A DNA stretch of 64,000 bases from Dactylellina haptotyla (lineage: Eukaryota; Ascomycota; Orbiliomycetes; Orbiliales; Orbiliaceae), in contig CM062382.1 of assembly GCA_031310005.1 (NCBI GenBank), positions 620,001 through 684,000 on the forward strand, read 5' to 3'. Below are positions 9,428 through 21,000 of the stretch, piece by piece. Numbering within the stretch: position 1 is the stretch's first letter; each line of letters starts with the position of its first letter. A model generated the notes under the pieces. That model was not told where the DNA came from, did no database searches, and saw only the letters and a list, made by a program, of their open reading frames with translations. Made by a program: the position numbers and the translations under genes.

Positions 9428-11761
9428 ATGGATATTCCTACTCCAACATTCAAACCCTATCCCCATAAAACAGAAGTCCCCTGCCTCTGTACTTATGATT
9501 ATGACGGCGGGGATTTTGCTACCTACCCGGAGCGCAAAGGATTCGATAAGTACCAACTTCTCGTGGGAAACTTTGGCGAGCACCCCAAAGACGAGACCAT
9601 CGCATTCCTCCAAAGTTGGCTCTTCTTCGGTTTGTTTTCTGATGTTAGAAAACAGACACTGTCAATATCAGAAGTCACTACCACCAACCCCGATGGTCAG
9701 TTGATTATAGACGCTAACAAAATACCTCTTCTCATTGAAAAATGGATAAAGTCGATCTCTGCGCGACATACTGACCGCCCCGAAGCAATCCTATCCGAAG
9801 CGCAAGCTGTTATTGAATATCTCTGTCCACCTCTAGTTGCCTGGCAAACTAAATATGGAGCCAAAGGGAAGACCCCGAGTGAAATCGCCGAGACGATCAT
9901 TAGCCCTCTACCACCAGTTATTGCTTGCTCAATAGCGCTACTCGCAGTGGGGCTAGAAACGGCCCTCACGCAGCAGTTCCCTATGCAGCCTTACGTTCGA
10001 TTCAGCAGGCCGGCTTCGGACGTATATGGCATTCCATCATTAGTCATACAGAGGTTTCTTGCAGCTGGGTGGTGTATCAGTGATGTGGCTCGTCTATCCA
10101 GAACGTATAGCACGTCTACACTCTATTTCGCGTCCAGCTTTCAAAGGGAACTCCCGTCTCCGGATTTCCATGAGCATTGCGACTTGTTCGCTTGCTCGGC
10201 TTCTCAGGTTGACGACACTACTTACGTGACTAAACACGTTGATGAAACGTGCGGGTGCGACCATATGTTCTCAGCGCTTGACGATGTACGGGGCATTCTA
10301 GATGGAGGTTTCATCCCAGCAACTATCGTTCAGGGTGACATCGCGGCAGGTGGGAAAGCGTGGCTCGAAGCCGTTCCATTCGAGAAATGCAAAGCCGTTG
10401 CGCTCTCACACGTCTGGTCAGATGGGTTGGGCAATGTGAGCTCGAACTCGATACCGGAATGTCAAGTTCGACGGCTCAAGGGACTGGTTGATAAACTCTA
10501 TGGAGAAACTGAAAAGGGGTCACTCTCGAAGCTATTCAAGAGAAATAAGCAGCCAAAGCCGGTGGGAATGTGGCTAGATACTCTATGCATCCCACTTGAG
10601 AAGGACTATCGAAAATTAGCCATCAAGCGTATGGTGGATACGTACGCGAAGTCAGATAAAGTTCTGATGATCGACGCAGAGTTCACGCGGATATCTATGG
10701 CAAACATCCCGCCACGCGAGCTCCTTGTTCGAATCTCTGGGTCAAATTGGATGCGACGGATGTGGACATTACAGGAGGCCGCATTAAACGTCGAAAATTT
10801 ATACGTGCAGTTTGCGGATGGCGTTTTCGAGTACCACAAGCAGGCGGTTAGTCTCAGCCGAGCTTGGGAAAGACAAAAATGGGCCTACGAAGCGCTCGAC
10901 ATCGATATCGGTTCCCACAATAATGAGTTCGCAACTTTACATGAGGCGGGCTCCAAAAGTATGTGGGACTGGAGGGCCGGTTACGAGGGCGTAGGACTCG
11001 CACTGTCCGGTTTTGCGGGTAGAAACACCACCAAACAAGGAGATTTGTATCTCTGTTTGGCAGGTATGATGGGCCTGGATGTTGGGGAGATCAACAATAC
11101 CCCTGAAAATGAGAGAACAGGAAAGATGCTCTCTATGCTAGAAAGGTATCCCAAGAGTATTATTTTCTCAACAGGGCCAAAGTTGAATGCTCCTAGGTAT
11201 GGTTGGGCATGCGAGACATTCTGGAAATCAAAGATTTTGGGTTCAGCATATCACGATGGTATGGACCCAGCCACGATGAAAGAAGAGGGCTTGAGGCTCG
11301 AATACCAAGGCTATACAATCAAGCCATTTAAATTACCGGATAGTCACTTTATATTAAACACAAAGGGGCAGGGATATTGGATCAAAGTCACTTATGATCC
11401 AGCTGATCCAGCTAATATAAGGGACAAGATTGCAAGAACAGGGCATGATGAGAGTCGTATGCAACTTGGGTTGATATTGCCACATCGCGATCTGGCAAGG
11501 ACAGGACCGGGTGCTGGATGTCTAGCACTTCTTGTGTCTATTTATAAAGTCAACGGATTCAAGGAAAGTTTCAAGGACATTGACAATCAGGGCGCAATTT
11601 ACTCGAAGGCATTGTGCACAGTGTTGCTAACAAATGCTACTGACTCCGAACGTCAACAATACCTCGACGACGGGAATGAAATCGCGCACGGAAAGAAACC
11701 AAATGAGAGTCAAGGCGCCAACTCTATGGTGTACTATAAGCAAATTTGGTTTATCGGGTGA
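9428..11761 (+). CDS. HET-domain protein 2, paralogue of the gene at 3495
   Basis: An uninterrupted frame of 777 residues. The HET domain lies at about residues 320-450 (AVALSHVWSDGLGN, MWLDTLCIPLEKDYRKLAIK, WMRRMWTLQEAAL). The upstream region repeats features of HET protein 1: an opening with YPERKGFDKY, WLFFGLFSDV, and the Cys/His cluster TYVTKHVDETCGCDH near residue 266. The C-terminus ends IWFIG, close to WCIG in protein 1. Similarity over the whole length points to duplication rather than domain shuffling. There is no intron where gene 1 has one. Role: a probable incompatibility or programmed-cell-death effector; cytosolic, with no signal peptide or membrane span seen. Confidence 0.9.
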   Translation: MDIPTPTFKPYPHKTEVPCLCTYDYDGGDFATYPERKGFDKYQLLVGNFGEHPKDETIAFLQSWLFFGLFSDVRKQTLSISEVTTTNPDGQLIIDANKIPLLIEKWIKSISARHTDRPEAILSEAQAVIEYLCPPLVAWQTKYGAKGKTPSEIAETIISPLPPVIACSIALLAVGLETALTQQFPMQPYVRFSRPASDVYGIPSLVIQRFLAAGWCISDVARLSRTYSTSTLYFASSFQRELPSPDFHEHCDLFACSASQVDDTTYVTKHVDETCGCDHMFSALDDVRGILDGGFIPATIVQGDIAAGGKAWLEAVPFEKCKAVALSHVWSDGLGNVSSNSIPECQVRRLKGLVDKLYGETEKGSLSKLFKRNKQPKPVGMWLDTLCIPLEKDYRKLAIKRMVDTYAKSDKVLMIDAEFTRISMANIPPRELLVRISGSNWMRRMWTLQEAALNVENLYVQFADGVFEYHKQAVSLSRAWERQKWAYEALDIDIGSHNNEFATLHEAGSKSMWDWRAGYEGVGLALSGFAGRNTTKQGDLYLCLAGMMGLDVGEINNTPENERTGKMLSMLERYPKSIIFSTGPKLNAPRYGWACETFWKSKILGSAYHDGMDPATMKEEGLRLEYQGYTIKPFKLPDSHFILNTKGQGYWIKVTYDPADPANIRDKIARTGHDESRMQLGLILPHRDLARTGPGAGCLALLVSIYKVNGFKESFKDIDNQGAIYSKALCTVLLTNATDSERQQYLDDGNEIAHGKKPNESQGANSMVYYKQIWFIG

Positions 11762-12964
11762 ACGGCTATCAGCGGTTTTTGGAGCTTCAGGCCATGCTAT
11801 CTACTTGCTCTCTGGATTCCTGTGTTTCTCACAGCAAATAATTCCACTCATTCCGTACGATTATAAAATAAAGTCTCCGACATAAAAAAATATTTTTAGA
11901 TTTTTACCATCTAGTGAAGTTTTGATTTAGCTCCCTAAACTTCCACAATAATCAACTATCTGAGACGACGGCCCTCAAATCTCTCGAACTGTTATCCTAA
12001 AGCAGTCTTGCCAATTTCCTATTACGGATTTTGTGTTGATGTTGCAAATTTACAGAGAGCAAGCAGCTTAGGTTACAATGAACTAACGTCAGTAAACCCC
12101 ATTCATGAAGCTTTGATTTTTCGACAAAGGCTAGAAGGAAAGCAGATACCGTAGTTCTCAGTATCCCAAAATTATTAACCTAGCGAATCATACCCAATTT
12201 CAGTTTTGCATATCAACATGTTTCCGAGTCTAAACAGCTAGAATCTTTGAGTACACTGCGCCCAAGTATAGCTGTCTTGTAAGAAATATGTACAAGTATC
12301 TTATTATTGAAAGCCATGATTACGATGCAGAATAAGTTTGTGTCACAGCTCACAAATGAAATGAGGTTCTTCCGGATCGATAAATTTCTAATAATATCCC
12401 AATAGATCTTGTGATCGGTGAACTAAAGGGAATACTAACGTTATACCACCCCAGATCGACAGTTCCAATGATGCTGCCAACACCAACAGATAGCAACATT
12501 CGGAAATCGTGTGGGCAGGTCATATATCGTTAGATGTGACCTTAAACTGAATTCATGCAGGGCCAAGCATGCAGATACACCCGAATCGGGGTATTTTGTA
12601 AGGCCATTGCATAATATGATAATAAGTTTTTTTTCCCTTTTAGGTTTTCTCCAGTTACAAGGCCTTAACTTTCCTGCCCGTTGCAGGATGGGTATGGTTG
12701 CATTCTTTGGAGCTATGACGATGGTAGCGCATAGATCCATGGCGCCATGCTCTTCGGAGTTCGGGTTCATACCGTTTTTTTTTTCCTTCTCAATCTAAAG
12801 GTTTGCGAACAAGAGAGCTTGGTATATAAAGACGCCGGTGTACCCTCGGACTTCGCTCCTTCAGTAACAAGAACACGCGACAGAAAGGTAGCTTCTTAGC
12901 CTATATACACCAAATATTCTTCATATATACTATCTTTATTATTTTTCACTATAAGAAAGAAATA
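11762..12964. other. Intergenic spacer with promoter of secreted-protein gene
   Basis: 1.2 kb without a supported gene. The right end carries a TATA box at 12823-12830 and an A/T-rich leader before the ATG at 12965. Confidence 0.5.
12823..12830 (+). promoter_or_regulatory. TATA box of secreted-protein gene
   Basis: TATATAAA lies 135 bp before the ATG at 12965, in an otherwise mixed-composition promoter. A well-formed TATA box suggests an inducible, strongly expressed gene. Confidence 0.5.
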
Positions 12965-13516
12965 ATGTACCTAAAATCCCTCCTCCTTACAACTAGCCTC
13001 CTCGCGGGTGCAGCTTCCGCCCTTCCCACGGCGCAAGACCTCTCTGCCCGCGCCCTATGCACCCCACAAGACCACTCAGGCTTCACGGTCCGCATTAACT
13101 CCACTGATGACCTTAACGACAAGATCGTCTCCATCTCCGGCGACATCGTCGGCGTGGACCTCCCGACCACGGATTCAGTGATCTGGCCGTACTCAGATGG
13201 CAAAAAGATCTTCATGCCGGGCCCTGGATATAAATATCTGATCCCGGGGTATCTCTACTCCACCACGACCGAGGAAACCGCGTGCGGAAAGCAGTTGAAG
13301 TTTAGCAAAGACCTGCCAACTACGGGGGTCGCGGAGACGGATGTTTTCACTACGAGTTGCGATTTACAGGGGACTTTCTATCTGGCGGTTGAGTACGATT
13401 GGTCTTGGAAGGCTTGTCCGAGGGTTGGTGGGGACGGGTGGACGATTCATCGGGATGCTACGAGGGAGGGGTGTAGAGATGTGAAGTTGAAGATGATTTA
13501 CGGGCCGCCTGTTTAA
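12965..13516 (+). CDS. Small secreted protein, unknown family
   Basis: 183 residues from one exon. The first 20 residues form a clear signal peptide (MYLKSLLLTTSLLAGAASAL), probably cut after ASA. The mature part has five cysteines (ALCTPQ, TACGK, TSCDL, KACPR, EGCRD), one possible N-glycosylation site (NST) and two aromatic Tyr/Trp-rich patches (YKYLIPGYLYS, YDWSWKACP). The odd cysteine count leaves one unpaired or linked between chains. Its codons favour C at third positions more than those of the flanking HET genes, which fits high expression. No domain is recognised. A secreted effector or wall-associated protein is possible, but this is inference from size and signal peptide only. Confidence 0.8.
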   Translation: MYLKSLLLTTSLLAGAASALPTAQDLSARALCTPQDHSGFTVRINSTDDLNDKIVSISGDIVGVDLPTTDSVIWPYSDGKKIFMPGPGYKYLIPGYLYSTTTEETACGKQLKFSKDLPTTGVAETDVFTTSCDLQGTFYLAVEYDWSWKACPRVGGDGWTIHRDATREGCRDVKLKMIYGPPV

Positions 13517-13966
13517 ACTTGTCTTGTTTGTATCTTGGTTTTGTGCATTGGGTTGGTGCGAACGAGTATTATTTTGAAGTGTTGTAATTGTAGAAAAGTT
13601 TCTTTTGTGCACATGATTACTACATGTTATAGATTGTATTGACGGCCTCGCGGGCTAATTTATTCACTCGGAGTCGTATGTATTACCGTAGTATTGTAAC
13701 CGCAGGGTTAAGATTCGTCCAACCTTGGAGGAATCGATTGAGTTCGTTGGCGCACACATGATACGGTTACATCCTATAGGCCTATCCTGTAGCACAGTAT
13801 CATTTCAGGAATTCGTATTTATTTCAATTCACTTTTTTGGTACCTGGTTAGTTACAGATGTGGTGTGAAAATCCCGGTTCATTAATTGTCCCAAAGTTGA
13901 ACCCAAAACCATTTCATTGCTTCGGATCAAATAAAGGGACGTGCCGGGACGTAACGGTTAAGCTAT
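13517..13966. other. Convergent 3' spacer
   Basis: 450 bp between the stops of the secreted-protein gene (plus) and SOD1 (minus). Expected to hold both 3' untranslated regions; nothing else is seen. Confidence 0.5.
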
Positions 13967-14748
13967 TTAGTTGGCAATTCCGATAACACCTAAGAAGACT
14001 ATTAGTGAATGTATCAAGTGTGACAGGTAACAGGATTAAATTATTACCGCAAGCTGGACGGGGGCCAGCATTTCCAGTCTTCAAAGACTCCTCGTTTCCA
14101 CCCTTGCCGAGATCGTCAGTGCCACCGTGGACGACGACAGTTCGCTACGATTGCACAGTCAGATATGATTCCACTCAATAATACAAATTGCGCGATGGAA
14201 GCTTACTCCGAGAACGCTGTTTGGTCCGATCAACTTGACGAACTCGTCGGTAACTGATCCCGAAGAGACACCGCTAGCATCAGTCGTGATGTTGCCGAGG
14301 TCGCCGACGTGACGGTCCGAGTCGTTAGGTGCACCATGGTTCTTGCCGTGTGGGTTGACTATTTCGATAGTTTAGCTCAGTTGACCAATTGCCCTCTCCG
14401 CTATTCCCCGCCGTAGCCGGGTCGGGAAAAGTGGGGTCGGATAAGAAGTCTTACAGTGAGGTCCGGCGGAAGTGCAGCCATTGGTGTTGTCACCGAAGGT
14501 ATGGATGTGCATGCCACGCTGGGCACTGGCATCTTGACCGCTGATTTCCCAGGTGATAGTGGTTGGGCCGCTCTCGGTTTCCTGCTCGAAGGTAACGACA
14601 CCCTTTACACTGGAGTCTCCACGGACGACGGCGACTAGAGAGGTTTTCCAGTTAGTTGACGCCGTGATAACTCGCTACAACGCGACAATTGTAAAGAATA
14701 AATATTTATTAGAGTATACTGGATAAATTTCATACCTGCTTTAACCAT
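13967..14748 (-). CDS. SOD1: Cu/Zn superoxide dismutase, cytosolic
   Basis: Five exons on the minus strand: 14748-14736, 14634-14455, 14358-14207, 14144-14048 and 13989-13967, giving 154 residues. The spliced product reads [16 protein letters not shown], then [54 protein letters not shown] and ACGVIGIAN. It carries the copper-binding histidines (HIH, the bridging H, and VVVHGG), the zinc ligands and the disulfide cysteines of the family. It converts superoxide to peroxide and oxygen. No signal peptide is present, so it should be cytosolic or in the mitochondrial intermembrane space. Length and motifs are normal. The first exon is only 13 nt, a structure common in ascomycete SOD1 genes. Confidence 0.95.
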
Positions 14749-16521
14749 TTTGAATATGTAGGTTTGCTAGTAGCTCTGAAAGTAGAGGAAAGTTAGCCCT
14801 GGTCTGAGATTGCATTGCATTGGACCTCCCGAGATCGAGACAGGGAAGAAACACGGTTTATTCCCCGGATCCGAATGCAGGTGAGCAGGTTATGACAGGT
14901 CTTACTATTGCTTCAAATTTTTTTAATTTTAGAAGGCTCTGTTTCGAAGTATGAGAGGGTTTCCGCAAGTTCAGGTAAGAATTATCAGGGAAAGTCTGGG
15001 AATCAGCGGAAGGAAAGTGACGACATGGTATATAAATACAGACGTACTCTACTCCGAAGCTAACGGCGAATTGGCGTCTCGCTGCCCCTCCTAAAGGGTT
15101 AAAGTTTTTTTCTCGCTTTCTCCTAGTTAGTGCGGGGCAGCTGGGTATCGTCATTAATTATTAAGCTTGGCCCAGACCCTTTCCTACACGCATCTGATTA
15201 CAAGATACGTTTGTTCACCATGCAGAACCCGCCATGGACCGCTCGCGCTCCAATTGGACATCCCGAGGCCCAAATCGTAGGGGAAAATGCAAATGGGATC
15301 CACTCTATGCCGTGTACCGGGAATTGAGTCGGCTGTAAACCTGACTCGCGCGTCTTTCGAACAGCGCGAGCTCTTAGCTCGCCATTATTCATTCAAAGCT
15401 CCGTGGTGGATTTCTAGCCCCGTTGGAGCGGAATTCGAGATATAACATAGTAGTACATAGTAGTACTACAGTCTAATAGCTGCATCGTTGAGCTTCGCGT
15501 CAATTGGACATCACTGTGACGGCCGGAGTTGTACAAACCCGATCACCGTAGAATAATTCTAATGTGTTGCTAGGAATGACAAGCACGTGACCTCATGATC
15601 TCCATGGACTTCCTACTCCACAAAGAAGTTTAAGCATGAGCCTGGGAACTAGGTCTCTCGTATTCAGTTTCCCTAGATGGTGCCGATATGCAAGTGAGCG
15701 TCCGAACGTCCTACTAAACCCCGTATTTGCGTTGTCCGGTTTATATTTCTTACCGCTAATTTCGTCTTTCATACGGCAAAGCTTTAAAGGTAGCACCACC
15801 CAGTACTATACTTCAAAGCAGCCTTCCAAATCCGTTTTTTTTTTCAACCAAATATGTCACATTTTTAATTATTTAAATCGTTTGTATGCGGTCTGAGGCG
15901 GGTCTACACCTTATATAGAATTGCGAGAGTGGAGCTGATTACTACAGTTCCTGTCAGAATTCTCGCTCATCCCTACGCGACCAATTTGATTTTATATTGG
16001 CGTAAGTACTTGACCATTATTGCGCAATGTTATGATAAATTTGCATTATAAACGTGACATTCAAGTGCTCAGAAAATAAAAATATATCAGTCAGATGGGA
16101 TTTTCAATTTCTTTTGAATTCATGAATCCTGTATCCTTTCCGCTTCGAGTTATGAAACACAGGCTTGAAAAAAATTGAACATGGTTGGTTTCGGAATATT
16201 GATATCGAAAGATATGTTTGTTTGTATCGAAGCGGCGAGGCTTCCGCGCACATGTGGCTGAGTTCGTTGGGATCAGCTCCTGCTATACTGACGCCCCGCC
16301 GCAAAAACGCAATCTCAAATGGGATATCAACGGAACTGCGGAGCCAATTCTCCAGATCTACCCCAGGTCAATGCTCGAAGGCATCTGTATCATTGGCAGT
16401 TTCCGTGCAAATCTCATCAAATGCTTCGATTCCCGCTGCGTCACCAATGCATTAGACCGCAAAAGGCAGACGTATGAGGCATAAGCATGTGAGTATTCAG
16501 CAAGATGAGAAGTGGTTCACC

Positions 16522-16543
16522 AAAAAAAAAAAAAAAAAAAAAA
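16522..16543. repeat. Homopolymer A tract (22 nt)
   Basis: An uninterrupted run of 22 A residues in intergenic DNA. No target-site duplication or retroposed gene could be recognised beside it, so it is recorded as a simple repeat. Confidence 0.8.
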
Positions 16544-17670
16544 GGACCGAAGAGCTGCAAAAGAGGTAACAGGGTTTAAGTAGGCTTCTGCGTATAAGCT
16601 TACTGAGTTTAGGTAGTTGCTGCGCCTGAGGTCGTACGTAGCCTCAAGGGTTCTGTTCTGTATTCCCCCAGCTGGGCCAGCTACTTTTCAGATCGATTGT
16701 GATAGCGGTGCAGCAAGGCACCTGCAGCCAATCATGGGAACTATTGGTCGGCCAGGCCTCGAACGAGACCTGGTGTGGTTCCAAGCTGGAACAGAGGACT
16801 TTTTTTCTGTCTTTCGCTCAGCGGCGGTGGAAAAGGGCAGGTGAGATTGTGACGGTGCACATTTACACGCCCGGTTGCAAGGGTGGCATCTGTATACTAT
16901 GCTCTCCGGACTACCTTCTTTTTCTCAAGACCATCGATGCATCAGACACAAGTCGACCGCCGACATGAGGGGAGTTAGAACGGTCCCCGCTTGGTTTCTC
17001 AGGGAGACGAGATATTAATTAAAAGGAGGCTGCGGCTACTCCGTGTCCGCAGGTGTGGACATTCACTTATCGATCGTGTAGACAGACGCTGGTTCCGGAT
17101 GCAGAGCGGTGCAGCAGGGTGGGGCGCCCTGTGGGCTGGAGCACATGTACAGGACAGGAATTCAGGCGGTGGAGGGCAACCCGGCGGCCCTCCTCGTCGG
17201 ATATCGCACAGTTGAGAATTGAATTGATAGCAGCTTATTTCTTATTGTTATTACCGCTCCCTCCCACAGGACGGGTGCAGAGTGCAGTCAGTGCCATGCA
17301 GCTGGAAATCCAAATCCAAATACCGTGAAATCCTTTTAAATTAAGCATCTGCTCAAGACTTTAGGCGGGAACTTGTAGCTTTTCTGTTGTGCACCCGCCG
17401 GAAGGAACCTGGCCGGCACTTCGTTCTCGAACCCGTCGCCCGTGATTCATTCGCTCGTTCCAGTCCGGTCTACGGTTTCACCTCGTCAGCAGAGAGAAAT
17501 AAGGTAAATTGGATAGGCGAAGGCCTTCGTCTCATCCAGATTAACACTGCTCCCGCAGCTTGGACGCCCTCAGCTGGCCCTCCCTTGATACTTTGATACT
17601 GTGATACTACGCTGTCTCCGTCGAACCGGACGACTGGTTGTAGTTGGCCCGTCCACTCCATCGATTTTAT

Positions 17671-17870
17671 CCCGCTTCTTCTTCTCTTCTTCTTCTTCGC
17701 CTCCTCACCGCTCTCTCGCAACTACTCCACCACTCTCTCACACACACCGCACCACACCGCACTCACTCCCACACAACTAACGACACCCCCAACTAACTAC
17801 ACCTCACCTCCACCTCACCACCTCCTCCCCCCTCCTCCTTCTCTTCGCCTCCTCCTCCTCCACAACAACA
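17671..17870 (+). promoter_or_regulatory. Pyrimidine/CA-rich 5' leader of the Rho1-GEF gene
   Basis: A strongly strand-biased stretch with CTTCTTCTT and CACCTCCACCTC runs. Such CT-rich tracts commonly mark transcription start regions of highly expressed fungal genes. The coding start is at 18088. Confidence 0.5.
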
Positions 17871-18087
17871 ATAGTCTACGACTCCATCGACTCCGTGTCG
17901 CCCGTTCGTTTACCCCACATCGTCGGATAGCAACAGCTGCTCCTTAGCTGCCGTTTGTCTCGGAAGTTTTCAGCCACAGCTTATCACTACTACGATTTAA
18001 ATTCTCGCTTCCGTCCCGCAGCCTCTTTCCGACCTATTCTCGCTTTCGTTGAGCGGCGGCTCGCTCGACACCTCGCTCGAGCCTCAG

Positions 18088-21000
18088 ATGGCAAATCTCC
18101 AGCCTCATGGAGCCCCTCCCGGTGGAGGCTCCGATCCAAGGTTCCGCTCGAGGTCACCCAGCTTCGGAAGCGGGGACGACAGACATTTCGACGGTTCAGC
18201 TGGTACCCAGCAACGGAACGGCGAGGATTTCTATAACACCAACTACTACGATCGCAGAAACGAGGGCGCCGCCTCACCCCCGGCTGCGTCGGCCTATGGA
18301 GCGCCACACTCGAACACCGCTCTTTCGCAGCAATCTCAATACGTTCCTGCTCCTCCCGCGCATTCGCTAGGTTACCAGCCGATGTACTACGGCCAGAACG
18401 CAACGACCCTCCCCACTCAGCCGAATATCCCTCCGCCGCCCCCTCGTCAGCCTTATGCGGCCGGTGGTGGACTTCCCGGCGCCTTGCAGGCCGGCTCGAG
18501 GCCGCTACCCGGTCCTCCTGGGGGTCTCCCTCCACATCCCAAAGTTGGATACAATCCGAATAACCATCTCGGCCGTACAATGTCTGTTGTAACTACAACG
18601 TCGCCGTCAAACTATGGCGGCTACGTCCCGCAGTCCCCCACTGTGACGAATGCCCCATCTTACCCCTCGGGATATGGTATATATATATGAAAACTCCATA
18701 TGCGAAATAACCGTGTGCTCCTTTTGCTAACCAAACATCTTCCCTCATAGCCAATTCGCAATACAACTCCTCTGCTGGGCAGAATCGTATGCAGCAATAT
18801 AATCCGGCATTGTTCAACCAGGCTGTTCCTCCACCTCCTCCACCTCCACCACAAAGGCATGGAACCGTAGCGGGTTACTACCAGCACCAAAACCAGCATC
18901 AAAGTCAACATCAAAATCAGCATCAGCTACCCCAACCGCCCCCACCTCCTCCTCCACCTGTGCAACATCAAAACACTTTCCCGGTAAGTTAGGTCTGGTC
19001 GAAAGATTTGCAGATCAGCATTCCCCCACGATATCCACGTTTTCTTCTCTCTACGAAAGTTGCTAACTCATGCCCCGATCCGGACGGACAGCAATACACC
19101 AATACAACGGCCCCAGCGTATACTCAGCTTTCTTACCACCAAGCTAATGCTCAGACGTCCTCGACACCCCAGCAAGCGAACAATTACTCGAATGGAGAGC
19201 AGGGTCAATGGGACTACGAAGATGAGCAGGATCAAGCCGACTACAATGGCGGTTCTGGGCGATATGCCTCGAACTCTTCTCCCGGGAGGACAAATTACTT
19301 CAACAGTCAAAATCAGCAGCAGTCCAACAACCAGTATCAAGACTACAATGATGGAGAATACAGCAACCCATTGCCGACCCCACCTCCTCCACCCCCATCG
19401 CACTCGCCACAAGTTGGATCGACAAACGGGCAGCGCCATAACCATAATCAATACTCGCCTGTCGCTCACGACTCGCCACCTAACCTACCCCCGCACTCGT
19501 CTGACGACCTAGGTGACCGCCAGAGAATGGAAGACAAGGCCAGAGAAGACCTCTATGCCGATATCGAAAACCTTGTTGGTGGGGGTAACGGGGCTTCTTC
19601 TGCGTCGAAATTCACGCCCGATGTTGACCTTCTCTTCCAAAAGCAAGATCCAGGCGCCGGTTCCAGTAGCAACAATAACGGCAATTTACCATATCCTACG
19701 TACGCCGGCGGCAACAGTAGCGATGAAGCCGCTGCAGCATGGGCAGCGATGAGGGCCGATGAGTTTAGAGAAAACCAAGAACGAATCACGAACGGCCATA
19801 TTGCAAGCCTACCACCGGATGATGATGACGGAGATGCAGCTGGAGATTCTGTTGATATGCCTGTAGATATAAGCAGTTTTGGTGGTCTTGACTTCTACGG
19901 CGGCTACGACGACGAACCATCGTTCCCAACCTTCAAACCTGCTGGCCAAGACACTGTCGCTCCCGTCCTGCCTACTCACAAGAACACCACAGCGGAGATC
20001 AACAGAAGCAATACAATGTCAACTGTGCTCACACTCGATTCAAATGCCACCAGCCTCGATATTCGTCGAAATAACACCACTAGCACTGTAATGACCAATT
20101 TCTCGACGGATTCGAAATCTACTATGCAGGGTGACTACTTTTATCCGAATCCTGAAGAAGACGTCCTACACCCGTTCGCGCCCTTCTCCGCAGACGCCCG
20201 TGTTGATACTTTTGGTACCGGTGGTCTGTCTAACCCGGAGAGACGAAACAGTTACGTTGAGGGTGACGAGTACGAAGGTTTTACGAGGAAACCTGTTGTT
20301 ACTGCTGATGATGATGAGAGCGATGACGAAATGTACGCGGGTGGCTTCATGGAGCCATCGTTCTATCCTACGCCGAGTAAGCATCTTCCATACCACACTT
20401 TCTTTTACAGCGAGTCTCTAACATGGAACCCAGGTTACGAGATCAATCGGACGAAATCCGATAGCAATGCCACGGCAGACAGTTATCTCCCAGCGGGTCA
20501 AGAAACTCGCCTAAAAAGTAGTTTGAGTCTCAACTATCCACAAAAAAGCACAAGTTCAATTGGTCCTGCGCGATCAAACACTGATGCTTCTGTCCCTCTG
20601 AAACCTGCTGGGGCACGACCACCGGTTTCGAGACCTCCCGCTAACCGTGCCTTAGTTGCACAATCCCAGATCTTCGACGAGGGCGCTTTAGGCGCAATCG
20701 ACCTCCCCTCCATCAAAACCCGCAAATTCGATCCCGAAAAGTTGTCCAGTAAGGATTTCAGGAAATGCGAGGAACCGTGGGCGATCAGTCAGATATTTGC
20801 TTGGCTCAAGACCACGACTGAGGGAGAGGAGTTTTTGAAGGAGAAGGGTATTGTGGAGGCCATCGTTGCCTTGTTCACTCATAAAGTACCGACGATGAAC
20901 GTCGCCGACGCGGAAACTCTCGCCGCTCGCGTTTTGATGACTCTTTGGGAGAACAACTGCTTGGTGAGAGACGAGGAGTGGGTCAAATGGAATCCTGAGG

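Larger units (their letters stand above)
14749..18087. other. 3.3-kb gene-free region between SOD1 and the Rho1-GEF gene
   Basis: The two genes are divergent, so this holds both promoters. Open frames are short and without domains. It includes a short tandem (acatagtagt twice) near 15447-15470, a 22-nt A tract at 16522-16543, and the pyrimidine-rich leader of the Rho1-GEF gene from about 17670. No tRNA or transposon was recognised. Confidence 0.5.

Noticed and set aside
16165-16484. Two overlapping frames of about 90 codons upstream of the Rho1-GEF gene
   Set aside because: They compete on the same strand, lack domains and sit in a promoter-side spacer.
16522-16543. A tract considered as the tail of a retroposed element
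   Set aside because: No target-site duplication, promoter boxes or reverse-transcriptase remnant could be recognised beside it.
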